Assembly (NCBI GenBank): GCA_959347315.1
Contig: OY365810.1
Span: forward strand, 16,854,725-16,918,724
Length of the DNA: 64,000 nt
Origin: Bimastos eiseni
Taxonomy: Eukaryota; Annelida; Clitellata; Crassiclitellata; Lumbricidae
Direction of reading: 5' to 3'
Positions 23,096-61,889 of this stretch are shown here, one piece after another. Position numbers and translations under genes: made by a program. Every line of letters begins with the position of its first letter. Position 1 is the stretch's first letter. The notes under the pieces were generated by a model. The model was given only the letters and a program-made list of their open reading frames with translations. It made no database searches and had not been told where the DNA came from.

Positions 23096-24125
23096 GGTGA
23101 CCGGACAAAATGTTATTGGACAAAATGGTATTGGACAAAATGGTATTGGACAAAATGGTACGGACAAAATGGTACGAACAAAATGGTACGGACATTATGG
23201 TACGGATGGAATGATATTGGGCCAAAATTGTACTATACAAAATAGAAAACCTACAGATAAAATGGTAGAAATTTAAGAATATTGCATCGACAGTAGACGG
23301 GAATAGTTACAGAGAGCAATAGAGACATTTGATATACGAATCTTCCGATAAAGCAGAAAACTAAAGAAGAAGAAGTTGTATTAATGCACAGAATCGTGCT
23401 CAAAATGATGCTGGGTGGAGGAAAAGCAAGCGTGATAGATTAAATAAGTCTTAATTTGATGCTTTAGTAGAAGCTAGATTGATGAAAAGAATAATGTTAA
23501 ATTGGAAGCCTGAGTGATGAAAGAAATAATGCTGAAGTAAAAGAGGGATCTATGAAAAAATTCTACTTTATGAAAAGATCCATGCTTAAACAGAAGTGGG
23601 TTTGATGAGAAAATTCAGCTTAAGGATAAGCTGCATTGAAGAAAAGAGTCATGAGCATGTTAAAGAGGGATTGATGAAAAATTTATGCTTAATTGGAAGT
23701 TGCATTGATGAAAAGAAGAAAGGAATAAAATGTTTTATTTGGAGCTGGAATGATGGTAAGAAATCATGGTTAAGTAGTAGCAGGATCGATGAAAAAATTC
23801 TTGTTAAGTAGAAGCTCGATTGATATTTAGAATCATGCTTTAGTAGAAGCCTGATTGGTGAAGAGAATAATGTTTCATTGGAAGCTGGATTGCTGAAAAG
23901 CAGAAGCGGGATCGATAAGAAATATTCGATGAACAGAATTCTGCTCTAATTGAAGTTGATTTGATGAAAATATTAAACCAAAATGGAAGATGAGTCGACA
24001 AACAGAATTATGCTGAAACGGAAGCTAAATTTATGTGAGAATTCTACCATGATTCAATTCAGCTGGAATGGAGCGGGATCGATGAACTAAAATCTACTTA
24101 AATCGAAGTTGTATTGCTGGATTAT
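23096..24125. mobile_element. TU-like element, one arm plus internal array (word GGACAAAATGGTATT)
   Basis: From 23,100 to 23,220 there are about eight tandem copies of a 13-15 bp word, GGACAAAATGGTATT, decaying rightward. From about 23,440 to 24,110 follow some twenty diverged copies of a 33-38 bp unit built on GGATTGATGAAAAGAAT and ATGCTTAA-GGAAGC. Unit B lacks the whole 1-kb stretch. No complementary right arm is seen, so it may be an incomplete copy. Confidence 0.6.
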
Positions 24126-25381
24126 TTGGCACTACACATGATCAAACCCTGCTTAAAAATTAGAAATTCTGGTTCTGCATGGGTTACATTTTCAATGCTC
24201 TTTGTTTCTATAGATTCTACTGCCGATGTTTCGTTTTAGTCCACTCATTGACAGATAATTTATTGTCTTGCGGGCAATCCTTAATCGATTGTTCGTCCTC
24301 GCCTTCTGTAATCCTTGAAAGCATGTAATTTGCGTAAGAGACACGTAAAGAGCATGCTACCGTAGCAAACGGTCGTAATTTGCAGCTTGTTCAATAAAAT
24401 CATTTAAGTTCTATAAAACGGTCAAGTGAGAAGTCGATTGCCTTTTACAACATGTTTCTCGCTATCCACATGGATGAAGTATTCTATGATCTGCCATAAG
24501 TATAAGATTCACCTTTGCTACCATGTTGTTATGGTGGATATGAACCCACTTGTAAGCTTGCACACTAAGCTTCAGTATGCCACCTGTTCATTATACTGCC
24601 AGTAATAGCCCATCAATATCCGGAGACAGGCCCGTCGAGAGGGAAAAATGCCCAGGGGTCCGGCGATGTTTGGTGGGCCCGGACCGGATCGCAATCAACT
24701 TTTAAAATATAAAATTCTCAATGTTTTAAGCAATTTTATGATATTTTCCGTTTTACATGTAATGTTACTGACACTTAACTACAGTCAGTTCAAACTCCAG
24801 CCATCTAAACACTACCTCACTTTAATTTTTACCTAAAAAGAACTTTCTTCTGCTAAATTATGCGTTGTGCAGTTTTTTTTACCATAAAGTAGATAATTTG
24901 TGTCATCTCTTTTGCAACGATGGAATACAAATACAAATCTGGAGCACATAAACTAAGAGAGAAGAATAGGCCAGCTCATTTTATGAGGAAAAACTCGGCT
25001 GCCGCTCATTAGGCTATTTCAATATGGAATTTGAAATAAGACACATTGTAGTCCTTAATAACGTTGATTTCAAGGAAGCAGATTCTTTAAAATGTCTTTA
25101 TCGAAGTATGCAGCACAAAAGTTGTTCAATAAATTTATGCAGAAAAAAATATATGCTTTCAATTTATCATAGCTTTTTATATTAAATATATATATATATA
25201 GATTTATTTACAATATCATGCTTTTGTGCCCATACTTTTATTGTTTCAATTTTTTTCATATTCTCATTTATCCCAATGTCTCAATAAAATCTTTGCAAAA
25301 TTGTTTCTGTCAGAACACATCAGCTGACTCATAGCACTACCTTGATAAACACAGTTGCACCAAGGTAGTGCGATGATATGA

Positions 25382-25672
25382 GTCTATTGAACCAGGCGCC
25401 ATTCGATGGTCCCTCGGTATATCGTATATGTTAGTTTTAAGTCGAGAAATAGCAAAAAAGCTTTAGGTTTAGACAAGAGCTGCAAGAATCTTGAGGAGTG
25501 CAAGTTATAAAAAAATAATTTTTTTATTTAGTTTTTTCCCAAAAATGCCGCCCCTAGGACAAGTGCCGCCTGGGGCGGTTCGCCCCCTCGCTACGCCACT
25601 GCACATAGTCTAAGTATATCGTGTGGTGCTTCTGAGAATGATTTTAAAGCGGTAAGACGACATGAGCGGTGG
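25382..25672. repeat. Copy of a hAT end together with its flank (partner 33107-33396)
   Basis: About 290 bp nearly identical to 33107-33396. The match includes the right hAT terminus CTCGCTACGCCACTG and about 70 bp of the DNA beyond it. Because the unique flank is shared, this is a segmental copy, not an independent transposon insertion. Confidence 0.85.
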
Positions 25673-26364
25673 TGGAAAATTTATATATAGCATCAAATTT
25701 CAGCCATTTTTCCATCTATCTACCAACAGTTGTTAAAATTGGTGAAAATTTGACGAAGCTCTGACAGAAACAATTTTGCACAGATGTACATAATAAACGG
25801 GACCTACTCAGGGTAATATTAATAGGCCCTACTTGCGTAGGCCTACAGTTATTTGAAGTCTCTCTAATCCCAATATTTGACAAATTCATCCAATTGTCAG
25901 ATGTAGTCTAATGTCGCGTTAGTAAGGTCTTTAGACATTGCAAATGTGATAATTCATTGATATTAAACAGTTTCAAGACTTGTGCTACATTAATTTGTCC
26001 TATTAATTTAGAAACGCTCTTCTTGTATTGCGCTGTGTACAGTCAGCACTGAGTCTCTTCTACCATGGGCGGATCTACAATCAAACACAGCGCATATGTA
26101 GACTTTGTCTATAACTTCAAATACTAAATTCAATATGTTTGACTTGGTTTAACAATGAGAAGAAGAAAACTATAGACTGCTAGTTTCACTTGGTCTATTT
26201 CAATGGTCACTATAATTGGGTCTAATGTATAGGCCTACCATCACCTTCGTCTAGCAAATCGTAGCTCAGCGCATCAGTCAATATAGACTATGCTACAATA
26301 AGCCCAGAGTAGGCCTAACTATAGAACAGAACTGTCTATGTTGGTTATTTTTATCGCATCGTAT

Positions 26365-27195
26365 CTGGTTATTTATATAGCGCTTCTTTCAGTGCTAGCT
26401 ATTCAGAAGCGCTCTCGGCGTGACAACCCTGAGGAAATAGGAAAGTTTTCAGGCAACGAAGGGATGCAGATGGGAGTCCGATTAAACACCTGCTACGGGT
26501 GGATTATATCCCCGTAGGTCATTTCACATAGAAGGGCCCAAAGGCACGGTGTTTAGTTATAGCAGTTCTTGCCCGTGGAACAAGAAGATCAAGTCGATCC
26601 GCAGACCGGAGAAGGAGGGAGGAGACAGCAGACAGAGGTTTTCGCATTAAGTCGCATAGATATTTAGGGGCTTTACCTTGTTGAGTTTTAAGGACAAGGA
26701 GGAGTACCTTGTATTGGATGCGAGAGGGAATTGGAAGCCAGTGTAGGACGTAGGTCATGTATACTAGGCAGAAATGTGGGAGTAGTGATGGAGATGAGCA
26801 ATAAGCCTGGCTGCCGAGCTCATAACCGGCTGCAGGGAAGATAAGCGTACCGTGGGAAGTTCAGCATATAGTGAATTGCAGCAGTCAATGCGACAACAGA
26901 TGACAGCATGGATATTGTTGTGAATACAGGAGGGGATACAGATCTTCTTATGGCTCTCAGACGCCTCAGATGGTAGTAGCATGAGCGTGTCAACTGCAAG
27001 AGGTGCTCAGAGAAAGACAAGGTGCTATCAAGGGTGACACCTAACTCACGGACACTGAATGCGAAAGTGACATTCAGGATACATTGACGTGAAAAGTTGG
27101 TGGTTGAGTTTAAGGAGCTTCTGATTTGTCCCTAACCAGAATCGTTGGGTCTTAGAGGAGTTTATGCTTCGTAGCAAGTTTATGATAGATACGAC
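26365..27195 (-). mobile_element. LINE 3' fragment (CR1/L2-like)
   Basis: Minus-strand frames with SFSEHLLQLTRSCYYHLRRL and LHWLPIPSRIQYKVLLLVLK, then GKAPKYLCDL and LLVPRARTAITKHRAFG. This is the end of the RT and the C-terminal segment of an L2-type LINE, with frameshifts. A 3' UTR with TTATATAGCGCTTC follows at its left. Confidence 0.8.
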
Positions 27196-27409
27196 CTTAA
27201 GACCATGAACTTCACCAAAAACCTATGCATTATTTTGGGATGTAAGGATTTATTGATGATCCTTTTTCACCTGTAGCGAACGTTTTCTTGGTGAGAAGAA
27301 TTTGGCGGAGCTTGTTTTGATGCACCTGTGCCTTCTTGTCCAGTGGTCACCGGTTGAGGTGGTGTGCTGTACGTGTGATAGGAGAAAAGCAATCATTTTA
27401 ATGTGTGAT

Positions 27410-27495
27410 TATTCCAGAGCAAGTCTTTCGTTATAAGGCACAACCTTGCGCTATAAAGTACACTCCTTCGTTGTAAAGTACAACTTGCTCCGGTA
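27410..27495. repeat. Short tandem words (CCTTCGTTATAAAGTACAA)
   Basis: Three diverged copies of an approximately 20-bp word occur in a row. The look resembles one arm of the TU-like elements, but no flanking duplication or opposite arm was found. Confidence 0.45.
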
Positions 27496-27607
27496 AAAAA
27501 AATTTGTCAATCGCATCACGAAATTTTTCAGAAACGGTTTAGAATGACGATTCAAGCATAGACTATGGACTGTGACTTACTAATTGAAATTCCTGAAGTT
27601 GAAATTT

Positions 27608-27755
27608 TTGAAATTTGATATCGCCCTTCTTCCAACATTTTTTGCTCAGAAGTGCACAAGCCTCGACGGCGCAATTGCGCGAAGGACTTGCTCAAGGTCC
27701 CTACACAGTGAATGACGCCTCGGACGAGGGTCGAACCCGCTCACTAAGCTAATGT
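27608..27755 (-). mobile_element. tRNA-derived SINE, copy 2 (5'-truncated)
   Basis: Reverse orientation. The body and the B-box region (GAGGGTCGAACCCG read on plus) match copy 1, while the A-box head is missing. This is expected for a 5'-truncated retroposed copy. Confidence 0.75.
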
Positions 27756-28048
27756 AAAATTTTGATTCAAACATTCTTATATAATGTATGCGTTAATCAT
27801 TTCAATAGACCTATTACAGCATTGATCCTAAATGAGCAAAGAAAATACACAGAGAGTGTTTCACTCGTTTAGTCTTGAAAACCATTGAATGCAATCATTA
27901 TGTTCGAGGTATAATTGCAAGTCATGATCCATGATGAAAAGATCATTGTTAGAGGTTGGAAATATGGGGCCATATGAAGTCCATTTAAGCGATGGACTCG
28001 TCTTTGAGCTTGTTTTTGTTAGTGAGTTATCACTACAACATTTATTAT

Positions 28049-28093
28049 ACTATATATATATACATATATATATACATATATATATATATAGGA
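28049..28093. repeat. (TA)n tract
   Basis: An AT-dinucleotide tract next to the 3' side of the transmembrane exon of gene B. Confidence 0.85.
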
Positions 28094-28106
28094 GTTAAGT
28101 GCTTAC

Positions 28107-54204
<26,098 letters not shown>

Positions 54205-54779
54205 ATGAAATCACAATTCTCTCAAACATCAATCTTATTGTAAATATGTTTATCACTTCGGCACAGTATAAGTTGCAATACATAAAAATCTAATCTGTGG
54301 CTTATTGATCAACGGTGAAGCTAGGAGCGAAATGGATTTCTTCGTGTTCTAACCGGCTTCGGTGTTTATTGATAATAATTTAGCTAGTACATGTATACAT
54401 GGGCGTCGGCCGACACGACATCAGCGCTATAGACTACGCTCTCTGGTACTAAGCCCATGCATTATATTATGTGTAATGGGTAATTGAGACAATTATGTTG
54501 AGCATTAATGAGCAGCGCTCATAAATCTCAAGAATATAATGAGCTACATTTTCTTGTTTAACTAGAAGGCGTCGCTAAACTGAAGCTACCGTGTTTCTTA
54601 GTCGTGAATTCCCCTCGCCTAAACCCATCTATGTTCGGTCCTAATTATGGTAGTAAGTACAACCATTTCGAATCTAAACAACGATCTTATGCATATCTTG
54701 TACCTTCTCAAATGCAATGCCATATATATCATGGCGGATGCTTTTCATACATCACATGTAAATTCCGTGTACTTTGACT

Positions 54780-55140
54780 ACACGTTACATTATTGCAACT
54801 AACTTCTAATGAGCTTACCGAAACATCGTCTTTCCCCCTTCAATCGGTTTAAAATGCTTCAGCTAGGCTCATAGCCCGACTTCCTTCCTTTGCGCTTATT
54901 ACTAAATATATGGCTAAAGTCTTCAACTGGCTTCCTGTCACTACAAGATCCTCTTTCTAGTTTCCAAAGCCTAGCTAGGCTGTGCCCGAGATATCTCTCT
55001 GAGTATTTTCGAACGCCATTATCTGCAACATCATCTCGTTCTTTGTGCTCTGTTGATCGTCTTGATCTTTTTGTGCTTTTAAGACTAAGACTGCTGTGCG
55101 AATTGCCTCTTTGTGTTTGGAATTGTCGAGTCTAAAACGC
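54780..55140 (+). mobile_element. LINE C-terminal fragment
   Basis: Plus-strand pieces PPSFALITKYMAKVFNWLPV and CAREISLSIF-like match the HWLPV...yK.L...aP.YL region of L2/CR1 LINEs, with several frame breaks. Confidence 0.55.
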
Positions 55141-55479
55141 TATCCGCCCAAGTCTTCGACCATGACCGCTTAAGACTTTCACGTTCCTGACCAACTGAAA
55201 CAATAAAGGACGAGTCTGACACACACAAAAGACAGAATGAAAGGAAGAATCTCACCGGTCGTTCATTTTGGAGAGAAAGTTGTCGGCCAAGCAGTCGTTT
55301 CGTGGAGCAACCGTTTCGGAAGGTCGTCGTCAGCGAGTCTGGGTGAATAGCATGAATCGATTGCTATTCAGCGGATCTTGGCACCTCATGTAACTAAAAA
55401 GTGAATCACTGCAGTCATCACTCGGTGATAAAGTAAAGTACAGTAAAGTGTGACTATAGACCGATCTCGTTCACACCGG

Positions 55480-56290
55480 TCGATTCTTTCCGGAATTGTA
55501 GAGCACGTAATATTGGTGCGAGGGCATCCATACCCGACTTTTTAACTGCTGCGCCCAATACGCACTTAGGCCGACGGGCTCAACCACAGCGGCTCTGATT
55601 GAAATCTTGCATCACATTGCTGACTTACTGCGAGGAAACAAAGTAGCGATTATATTCTTGGATTTCTCAAGAGCGTTTGACAGCGTTGACCCCCCCACCT
55701 TCGCGGGAAAGCTTAAGACCCTGGACATACAAGACCATGTTTACAACTGGCTCATCAAGTTATTGGATGGTCGTCAGCATGTTGTCACTTTCATGGGAAA
55801 GACATCAGCAGCAGTAGCAGCGGCAGCAGCGCCATTAAGTGCGAGTCCACCTTTCTACTCTGTTGCGCTACTGACCTGAAGCCCATACATTAGACCAACA
55901 TGATGGACAAATATGCAGGTGACACCTACCTGGTCGTCGGCTCGTCATCTTGAGAAACCGTCAAGAAAGAGCTTCAAGCTGACTCGTTGTGGGATGCAAG
56001 AAATAACCTCGGGCTCAACGATTCGAAATTTAGAAGGATGTTGATAATGGGAGGGAAAAAAGTGGCTGCTGATTGCAGGGGTGAATCGGGTAGAGACATT
56101 GAACATTCTTGAGATCACATTTGGAAATAATCTCAGTGTGATTCCCCACGTGAAGGAAGTAATCGGAGCAAATTCTGCATCACTTCAAGGTTCAAACACA
56201 GCCTGTGCTAAGGACTCAGCCTATCTCGTGATGCGCTGAAACAACACTATCCCGCCTATTGTACGCTTCCCCGCGATATACGCATATATC
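55480..56290 (+). mobile_element. LINE reverse transcriptase fragment
   Basis: The frame at 55,607-55,879 reads ILHHIADLLRGNKVAIIFLD, then FSRAFDSVDPPTFAGKLKTL, carrying the RT motif A FLDFSRAFDSV. Downstream another frame has KYAGDTYLVVGSS, the motif C YxDD with one Asp changed to Gly. GCA-repeat expansion (AAVAAAAA) interrupts the middle. Inactive. Confidence 0.8.
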
Positions 56291-56489
56291 GGGTCGCTAA
56301 AGACTTGAACGCCTGCTATCCAGATCTGCGCGAATGAGATATCTGAGCGAAGGTTGCCCTACAATGGAAAACCACGTAGGATTTGTTGAGGACCGTCTCC
56401 TACAGAACATCGAGAAGAACGATACAACCATAACTATGTACTGAGTCCTCTGTTCCCACGACCCACTGAGCGTCACTATGGCCTACGAT

Positions 56490-59090
56490 CACGAACCTAT
56501 GCCTATGAGTTGCCCAGAACGGACATAAAACCACATATCTAATGTTCTGTAGAAGAATATAAAATGTCATCTAAAGACAGATCAAATAACATTCTAATGG
56601 ACTCATTATCTCGTAGTCTATTTGGTTGTAAGCAACGATGTCGCAGGCCTATGAATGTCATTATAAAATGATAAGCGGATAATTGTCCAAGTAAAACGCG
56701 TGTGTTTGTTACGTTTCTCATCACAGCTAAACATGAATATGTATATTATTCGTATGGTATGTACATTTCATTGAGTTCATATGCAAATATTCACAGAAGA
56801 AGACAGATGAAGACTCAAAGTCGTAAATTCATCTCAATTTGATCAGTGTTCCAAATTAAGGTATCAGTAGGCCAACAGCCGAGCGTTCACTACACCCAGC
56901 TGTGTCCTACATTTTGCACTTCGGAGGCAGTTGATTGGTATTCGTCGATTAATTAGGACATTTCATCGGCGCTCGACCCACAGAAGTGAGTATAATACAA
57001 TCGGGTGGAACTGAATCCAACAGGGACTCTGTATTTTGTGGTTGGAACGCATCAGGCGAGGTCAATCATTGATAAAGATCTGATGAAGTTGAGATTACTT
57101 GACTGGAATCAGACCTTTTGTAGTTGTACAATGTACATGTAGGTACAGAATATCGTCATGCTCTACTATTAAACACATTCATTTCGCATGGAACTGATCT
57201 GTTGCCCAGATATTTATTTTCTAACTCTCGACCTCGGGTGTAGGCCTACACAGCAATCTACGTTGTGCATTCGACAATTAAGTATCCTCTAAACCTACTA
57301 ATAAACAATGTAGGCTACATGCGCTGCAATTCACAATGATTTATTTATTGATTGAATTCAGATAAATCTCATATTAGTGAATGATCATTGACTTTTATAA
57401 GTAGGTCGTCTGCCTGTCTCTTAATCCGGTTTTTTAATGGGAAGCGGCTCTAAAAACATGGCTGCTATAGATGGCGCCAGTATCAAATGTGGGTAAGCTA
57501 CCCGAGGTAAAATCGTGTATGATGCATGTTTCTTCACGCAAAAGTAATCTAAAATTTAGTCAAATTATAAAACGCCTACGTTTTGCTGCGTACCAAAATT
57601 CAAAGGAAAAGAAGACGGCAACCAATCAGATCTGAGGGTTTGAACCTGCATGCAATATTTATAATTTTCTTGTTCGCGCTGCGTTAAATGGAATGTCCGC
57701 AGTGATTGGACGTTAAAAATTGCCCTCTCCTCTCTCCATTTCTAGTGTTCAAATTTATGTAGGCCCTATTTATCCATAATGGAATTAAATTTTAATTTAC
57801 GCCAGCCATCGTTCGGTACAACATAAACAAGCAACCAATGGCCAATATTTAAAAAAATTTCTTAGACCTATGTGCATATTGGCGCCACCTATTTTTACTT
57901 AAAGGAACTGTCCACTGAGCTGTCCATGCTGTCCATGCTTGCTGTCAGTAAGCTCAACTTTCGCTTCATGTGAACAACCTCCAACGATGATATCGCTCTG
58001 CACTAGATTCAACCGATCATCGCAAAACCTGCAAGAAATTCTAGTTCTGCATGGGTTAAATTGTCAAAAACTCTTTGTTTCTGCTGCCGATGTTTCGCTT
58101 GAGACCACTCATTGACAGATAATTTATTGTCTAGCGGGCACTCCTTAATCGTTTAGTCAGCCTCAAGAGTTTCAGCCTCATGTAATCTTCTAAATCATGT
58201 AATTAACGTAAGAAGCATGTCATGAGTATGCTGTAAAACGGTCAAGTGAGAAGTCGATTGCCTTTTACGACATGTGTTTCTCGCTGCCCACGTGGACGAA
58301 GTATTCTGTGATCTGCCACAAGTGTCAGATTCACCTTTGCTCCCATGTTGTTATGTTGGATGCCTGTGTAAAAACATCCACGGCTGCTATAGATGGCAAC
58401 CATTTAGACTTGTAGGCTAGCACACAATGGTACACAGTAGCCTATACCTGTTCATTATACTGCTAGTTATAACCCACCAATATCTGAAGACAATAGCATG
58501 CTGATAAGAAGACATTTGTTGCCTGGGTGATTATCCAACGTGTGCTAACATTTTTGTAGAACTGTCAACATGTTATTTCATGATTCTGTTATCTGGTTAG
58601 CCCACGTCATTTTTATCGGTTGAGGACCCAGGCCTAAGCATTCAAATGACTTATCCACCGTAACTACCCATATCTGCATAGCAGACTCATCTCTGTGTTT
58701 CATAAAACCAATAAATTCATAAAAAACAAACTACATTAATTGGTAGTTTTCATTAACAAACTTATCGACCGTCTTCACATATCTTATTCTCTGTGGCGTA
58801 ACTCACTTTTAACACACAGCGCATGCGCAGTTAGATCGTCCTCTTAAAACGCTCTTCTTCGTTCGCAGTCAATAGACCCGACTCATCTACATGTTAGTCC
58901 ACTCTACGGCTCGCCATTAGAAAGGTCACTTATAGGCCTAGGCAGTATGCACACCACGCATACAATTCTCCCGTTCTCTATCACTCACTCCAACATCATA
59001 CAGCTCAGTTTCCTCTTATAGTACTAACTCGTCATGATTTCCCTTCGAAAATTTTCCCTCTGAATACTGATGCATTTCATTCATGCGATT
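56490..59090. other. Upstream flank of gene B and end of duplication unit B
   Basis: Patches align with unit A (57,200-57,330 with 22,990-23,070; 58,040-58,480 with 24,170-24,600). No gene, RNA or complete element is recognised in the rest. Confidence 0.5.
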
Positions 59091-59119
59091 TAATACTTTT
59101 CCATTTCCTTCTGCTATTA

Positions 59120-59935
59120 GCGTCGCCACGGGGCGGGGGGGGCAGCTGCCGCCCCTCCCCCCATCCTGGCCCAGGCTGGATCTTAGGATTCTTGAAAATC
59201 CGAGGAATTTTTACATGAGGGTGGGTGTACCCTACGTGATATGTAATTTGACATTTCACAATTAAGGTCCTCTGCATATAATGTAGTCAAACTTTGTCAT
59301 TAATTGAGATGATATAAGTACTCCTTTTTATAAATTACATTTGAAAAATGTTTGGTAAACAAGAGCCCAAAATTTACTTCATTTGGCAACAAATGCTTAA
59401 AATTACGCAGGCATCTTGAGCTCCGCCCCACTGCCCCGGACCCCAAATAGAGAAGTCCCCTAGTCGTTATGGTTTTTTGTTCCCACAACTTTACGACCAA
59501 TTTTGCAAACAACCCGACACAGAAATGCATTTCCATTTGAAGCTGGTTTGCACGGTTAGTTTCACTTTAAAACTTAACTTAATCTCGCTTTTTTAAAATA
59601 ATCTGACTATGGCTTGCAGTTGAAATCTAGAAAAACACTGCAATTTCCAATGTTTCGACTGCGAACGCCCAAACGTCTAAACGCCTTCTGATGTCTAAAT
59701 TCTCAACTCCGTCAAATATAATATAGGCACATTTTCTCACATATCGAGTTGATTTAGGTGCTTTAATTCTAGAGATGGGTTTAAAAATATGAGGTATACA
59801 GGAGCCAAAAATGCACTCCATTTGGCATCTAATGCTTAAAATCTCACAGGCTCATAGGGCTCCCCAGAGCCCCTTATCGTTAGGGAGTTTTTGCCTCCCC
59901 CCAACGTCGAAGCTCTGGCCTAAACACAGGCCTTT
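59120..59935. repeat. Degenerate duplicated element with GC-rich edges
   Basis: Two related blocks (about 59,330-59,470 and 59,755-59,900) share AAATGC(TT)CATTTGGCA, AATGCTTAAAAT and CAGGC-GGCTCC words. A GGGGCGGGGGGG run lies at the left edge. It looks like a decayed DNA transposon; ends are not defined. Confidence 0.4.
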
Positions 59936-60014
59936 CTGTGCTGCGTTCCCTCACCGCTTTCTGCTACGTTAGGCCATTTTGTCAATATATATAGGCTATA
60001 TACATGTATATATA

Positions 60015-60052
60015 TGGATATTATATATATATTATATATATATATATATATG
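60015..60052. repeat. (TA)n tract
   Basis: AT-dinucleotide run, partly interrupted by TTA. Confidence 0.85.
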
Positions 60053-60722
60053 GTACTACAATTCAGTTTAACTCAACGCAAGACACGGACAAAGACTGGT
60101 AATCCTTGATTAAATTAGTACGGAATCCATAAGAGAACATGAAGGCAAATACTTTTGGATGTGCGTAAGAGATATTAACATTCTCTTCCTATGTCTCTAA
60201 AACGCTTCAAGTTCATATTTCTGTGGGTGATTGCACTGATTTTGATCGGAAGAGCCTCTGAGGCATTGAGTGGCACTTTATAAATGCTCGATTACAATTA
60301 CAATGATAATGATAACAATTATATCAAATCACTATAATTTTGCTTCTCGTGACATTACAGCCGCACTCTGTCTATGAGCCTCCCTGATAGGGTGCCATAG
60401 AACCAACGCCCAATTTTGCAGCAAATGCAATAAAAATAACGAATAATGACGTCATATTACGGTTATATCAATCCTTATAAAAACAAAGATCAACGACGTC
60501 ATCATTTGGCTTCGATATCGTTAGTTGCAAACATTGTCAAAACTTCCATAATATTGCAATAATTCAGCTGATTCCATGACCCTAAGCTTCGATTTATATA
60601 TACTTTTCGACATCTATTATTCGTGACTCCGAGGATTATATTTGTTAATTGCGAAACATTCAGGACGCAAAATAATCGGTTTGATACATTTTCTCTTCGT
60701 TTAACAATTCGGATCACGTGAC

Positions 60723-60737
60723 GTTGCCAATGACAAC
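60723..60737. promoter_or_regulatory. Second X-box-like site
   Basis: GTTGCC-AAT-GACAAC, one base from a perfect inverted repeat, is preceded by CACGTGAC. GTTTAAAACGCGCC follows 5 bp later, resembling GTTTAAATGGCGGCGC beside the site at 44181. No ORF follows within a few hundred bases. It may be a remnant related to the retrotransposon 5' end, or a regulatory site. Confidence 0.3.
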
Positions 60738-61509
60738 GAGTTGTTTAAAACGCGCCGTCTTCCTCTTCTGAATAACATTCCATCCATAGCCGGAGCTGCA
60801 TTCAACTGGCGAGGTTATGATGATAATCTTCTACTTGTGATGCGACAGATGATGATGATAATTATTACGGCAATGATTACCTGTATGCAGATATTAATAT
60901 TAATGATGACTCCTATTATCTCGATACCATAATGATAAAAACAGTAATGAAAGATTAGTACGAACACGGTTTCTCCCGCCAACACTCATTCATTTGATGT
61001 GCTAAAAGGAAGATTAAATCCTTTTATACACTGTCCTCAGCGATGCTGAACATTTCAGAGTGGACACGATTGTCACATATGATATCTCCTCCCACATGAA
61101 TTGGTCACCGCATACTCCTTTAGGCATCATTCGCATTATATATGTATGTATATAAATATATATATATATAGAATGTAATATCATGCTGTCATTCGTTGAC
61201 TGGAAAGCAATTTATAACTATGATGCTGTTCAGATGACTTTTGTGATACTTTAATTTAATTCATTTCAATCGCCTATTCAGCTATATTATGTCTTAAACT
61301 ATCTATTACTACTTCAATCTATTATCATATTTGTTTCTTGGAGTGTGTTCCATCTGTAAGTGAATTGTTAAAGAATATGCTTTGGCATACTGTGGAAAGT
61401 CACCCAAGGCAACCTGTACCAGCACCCACTGGATTCCTACCTATCAATATTAAAATATTAAAAACCTATCAAAATGTACCTATCAGATATCAATCAGAAT
61501 AATTGACTT

Positions 61510-61870
61510 TGTCAATGGATGGATGGATGGTCAGATTGATGGATGAATGGACGGATGAATGAATGGATAGATGGATGCGTTAGCAGGTGAATGAATGGAT
61601 GGATGGGTGGATTGATAGGAAGGTGTATGAATAGGGGAGTGGCTGGATGGATGAATAGGTGAGTGGATAAATGATGGATCGATTTATGAATGGATAAACG
61701 TATGAATAGATGGGTGGATGAATGAATGCTGAAATGACAGACTGATGTTCCATCATAAATGAATGACGTGAATGGGCAATGAATGGAAAGTTGGTAGGAT
61801 GAAGAGGTTATGAGTGGGAGGGAGCGAATGATTGATAGATGGTAATAGGGATGAAGAGTAGGAGGAATGG
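61510..61870. repeat. Degenerate (GGAT)n/(GAAT)n repeat
   Basis: GGATGGATGAATGAATGG-type tetranucleotide repeat with many substitutions; it leads directly into the 21-bp array. Confidence 0.85.
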
Positions 61871-61889
61871 AATGATGGATGAACGGGTA

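Larger units (their letters stand above)
1..24600. repeat. Tandem duplication unit A
   Basis: Positions 1 to about 24.6 kb align in the same order with about 37.5 to 58.5 kb. Matching landmarks are 1-320 with 37517-37840, 1090-1560 with 37850-38320, and all ten exons. Others are 13980-14350 with 48900-49310, 15480-16640 with 51960-53210, 19880-21400 with 53240-54770, 22380-22560 with 56325-56480, and 24170-24600 with 58040-58480. The alignment is broken by insertions private to each copy. Confidence 0.85.
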
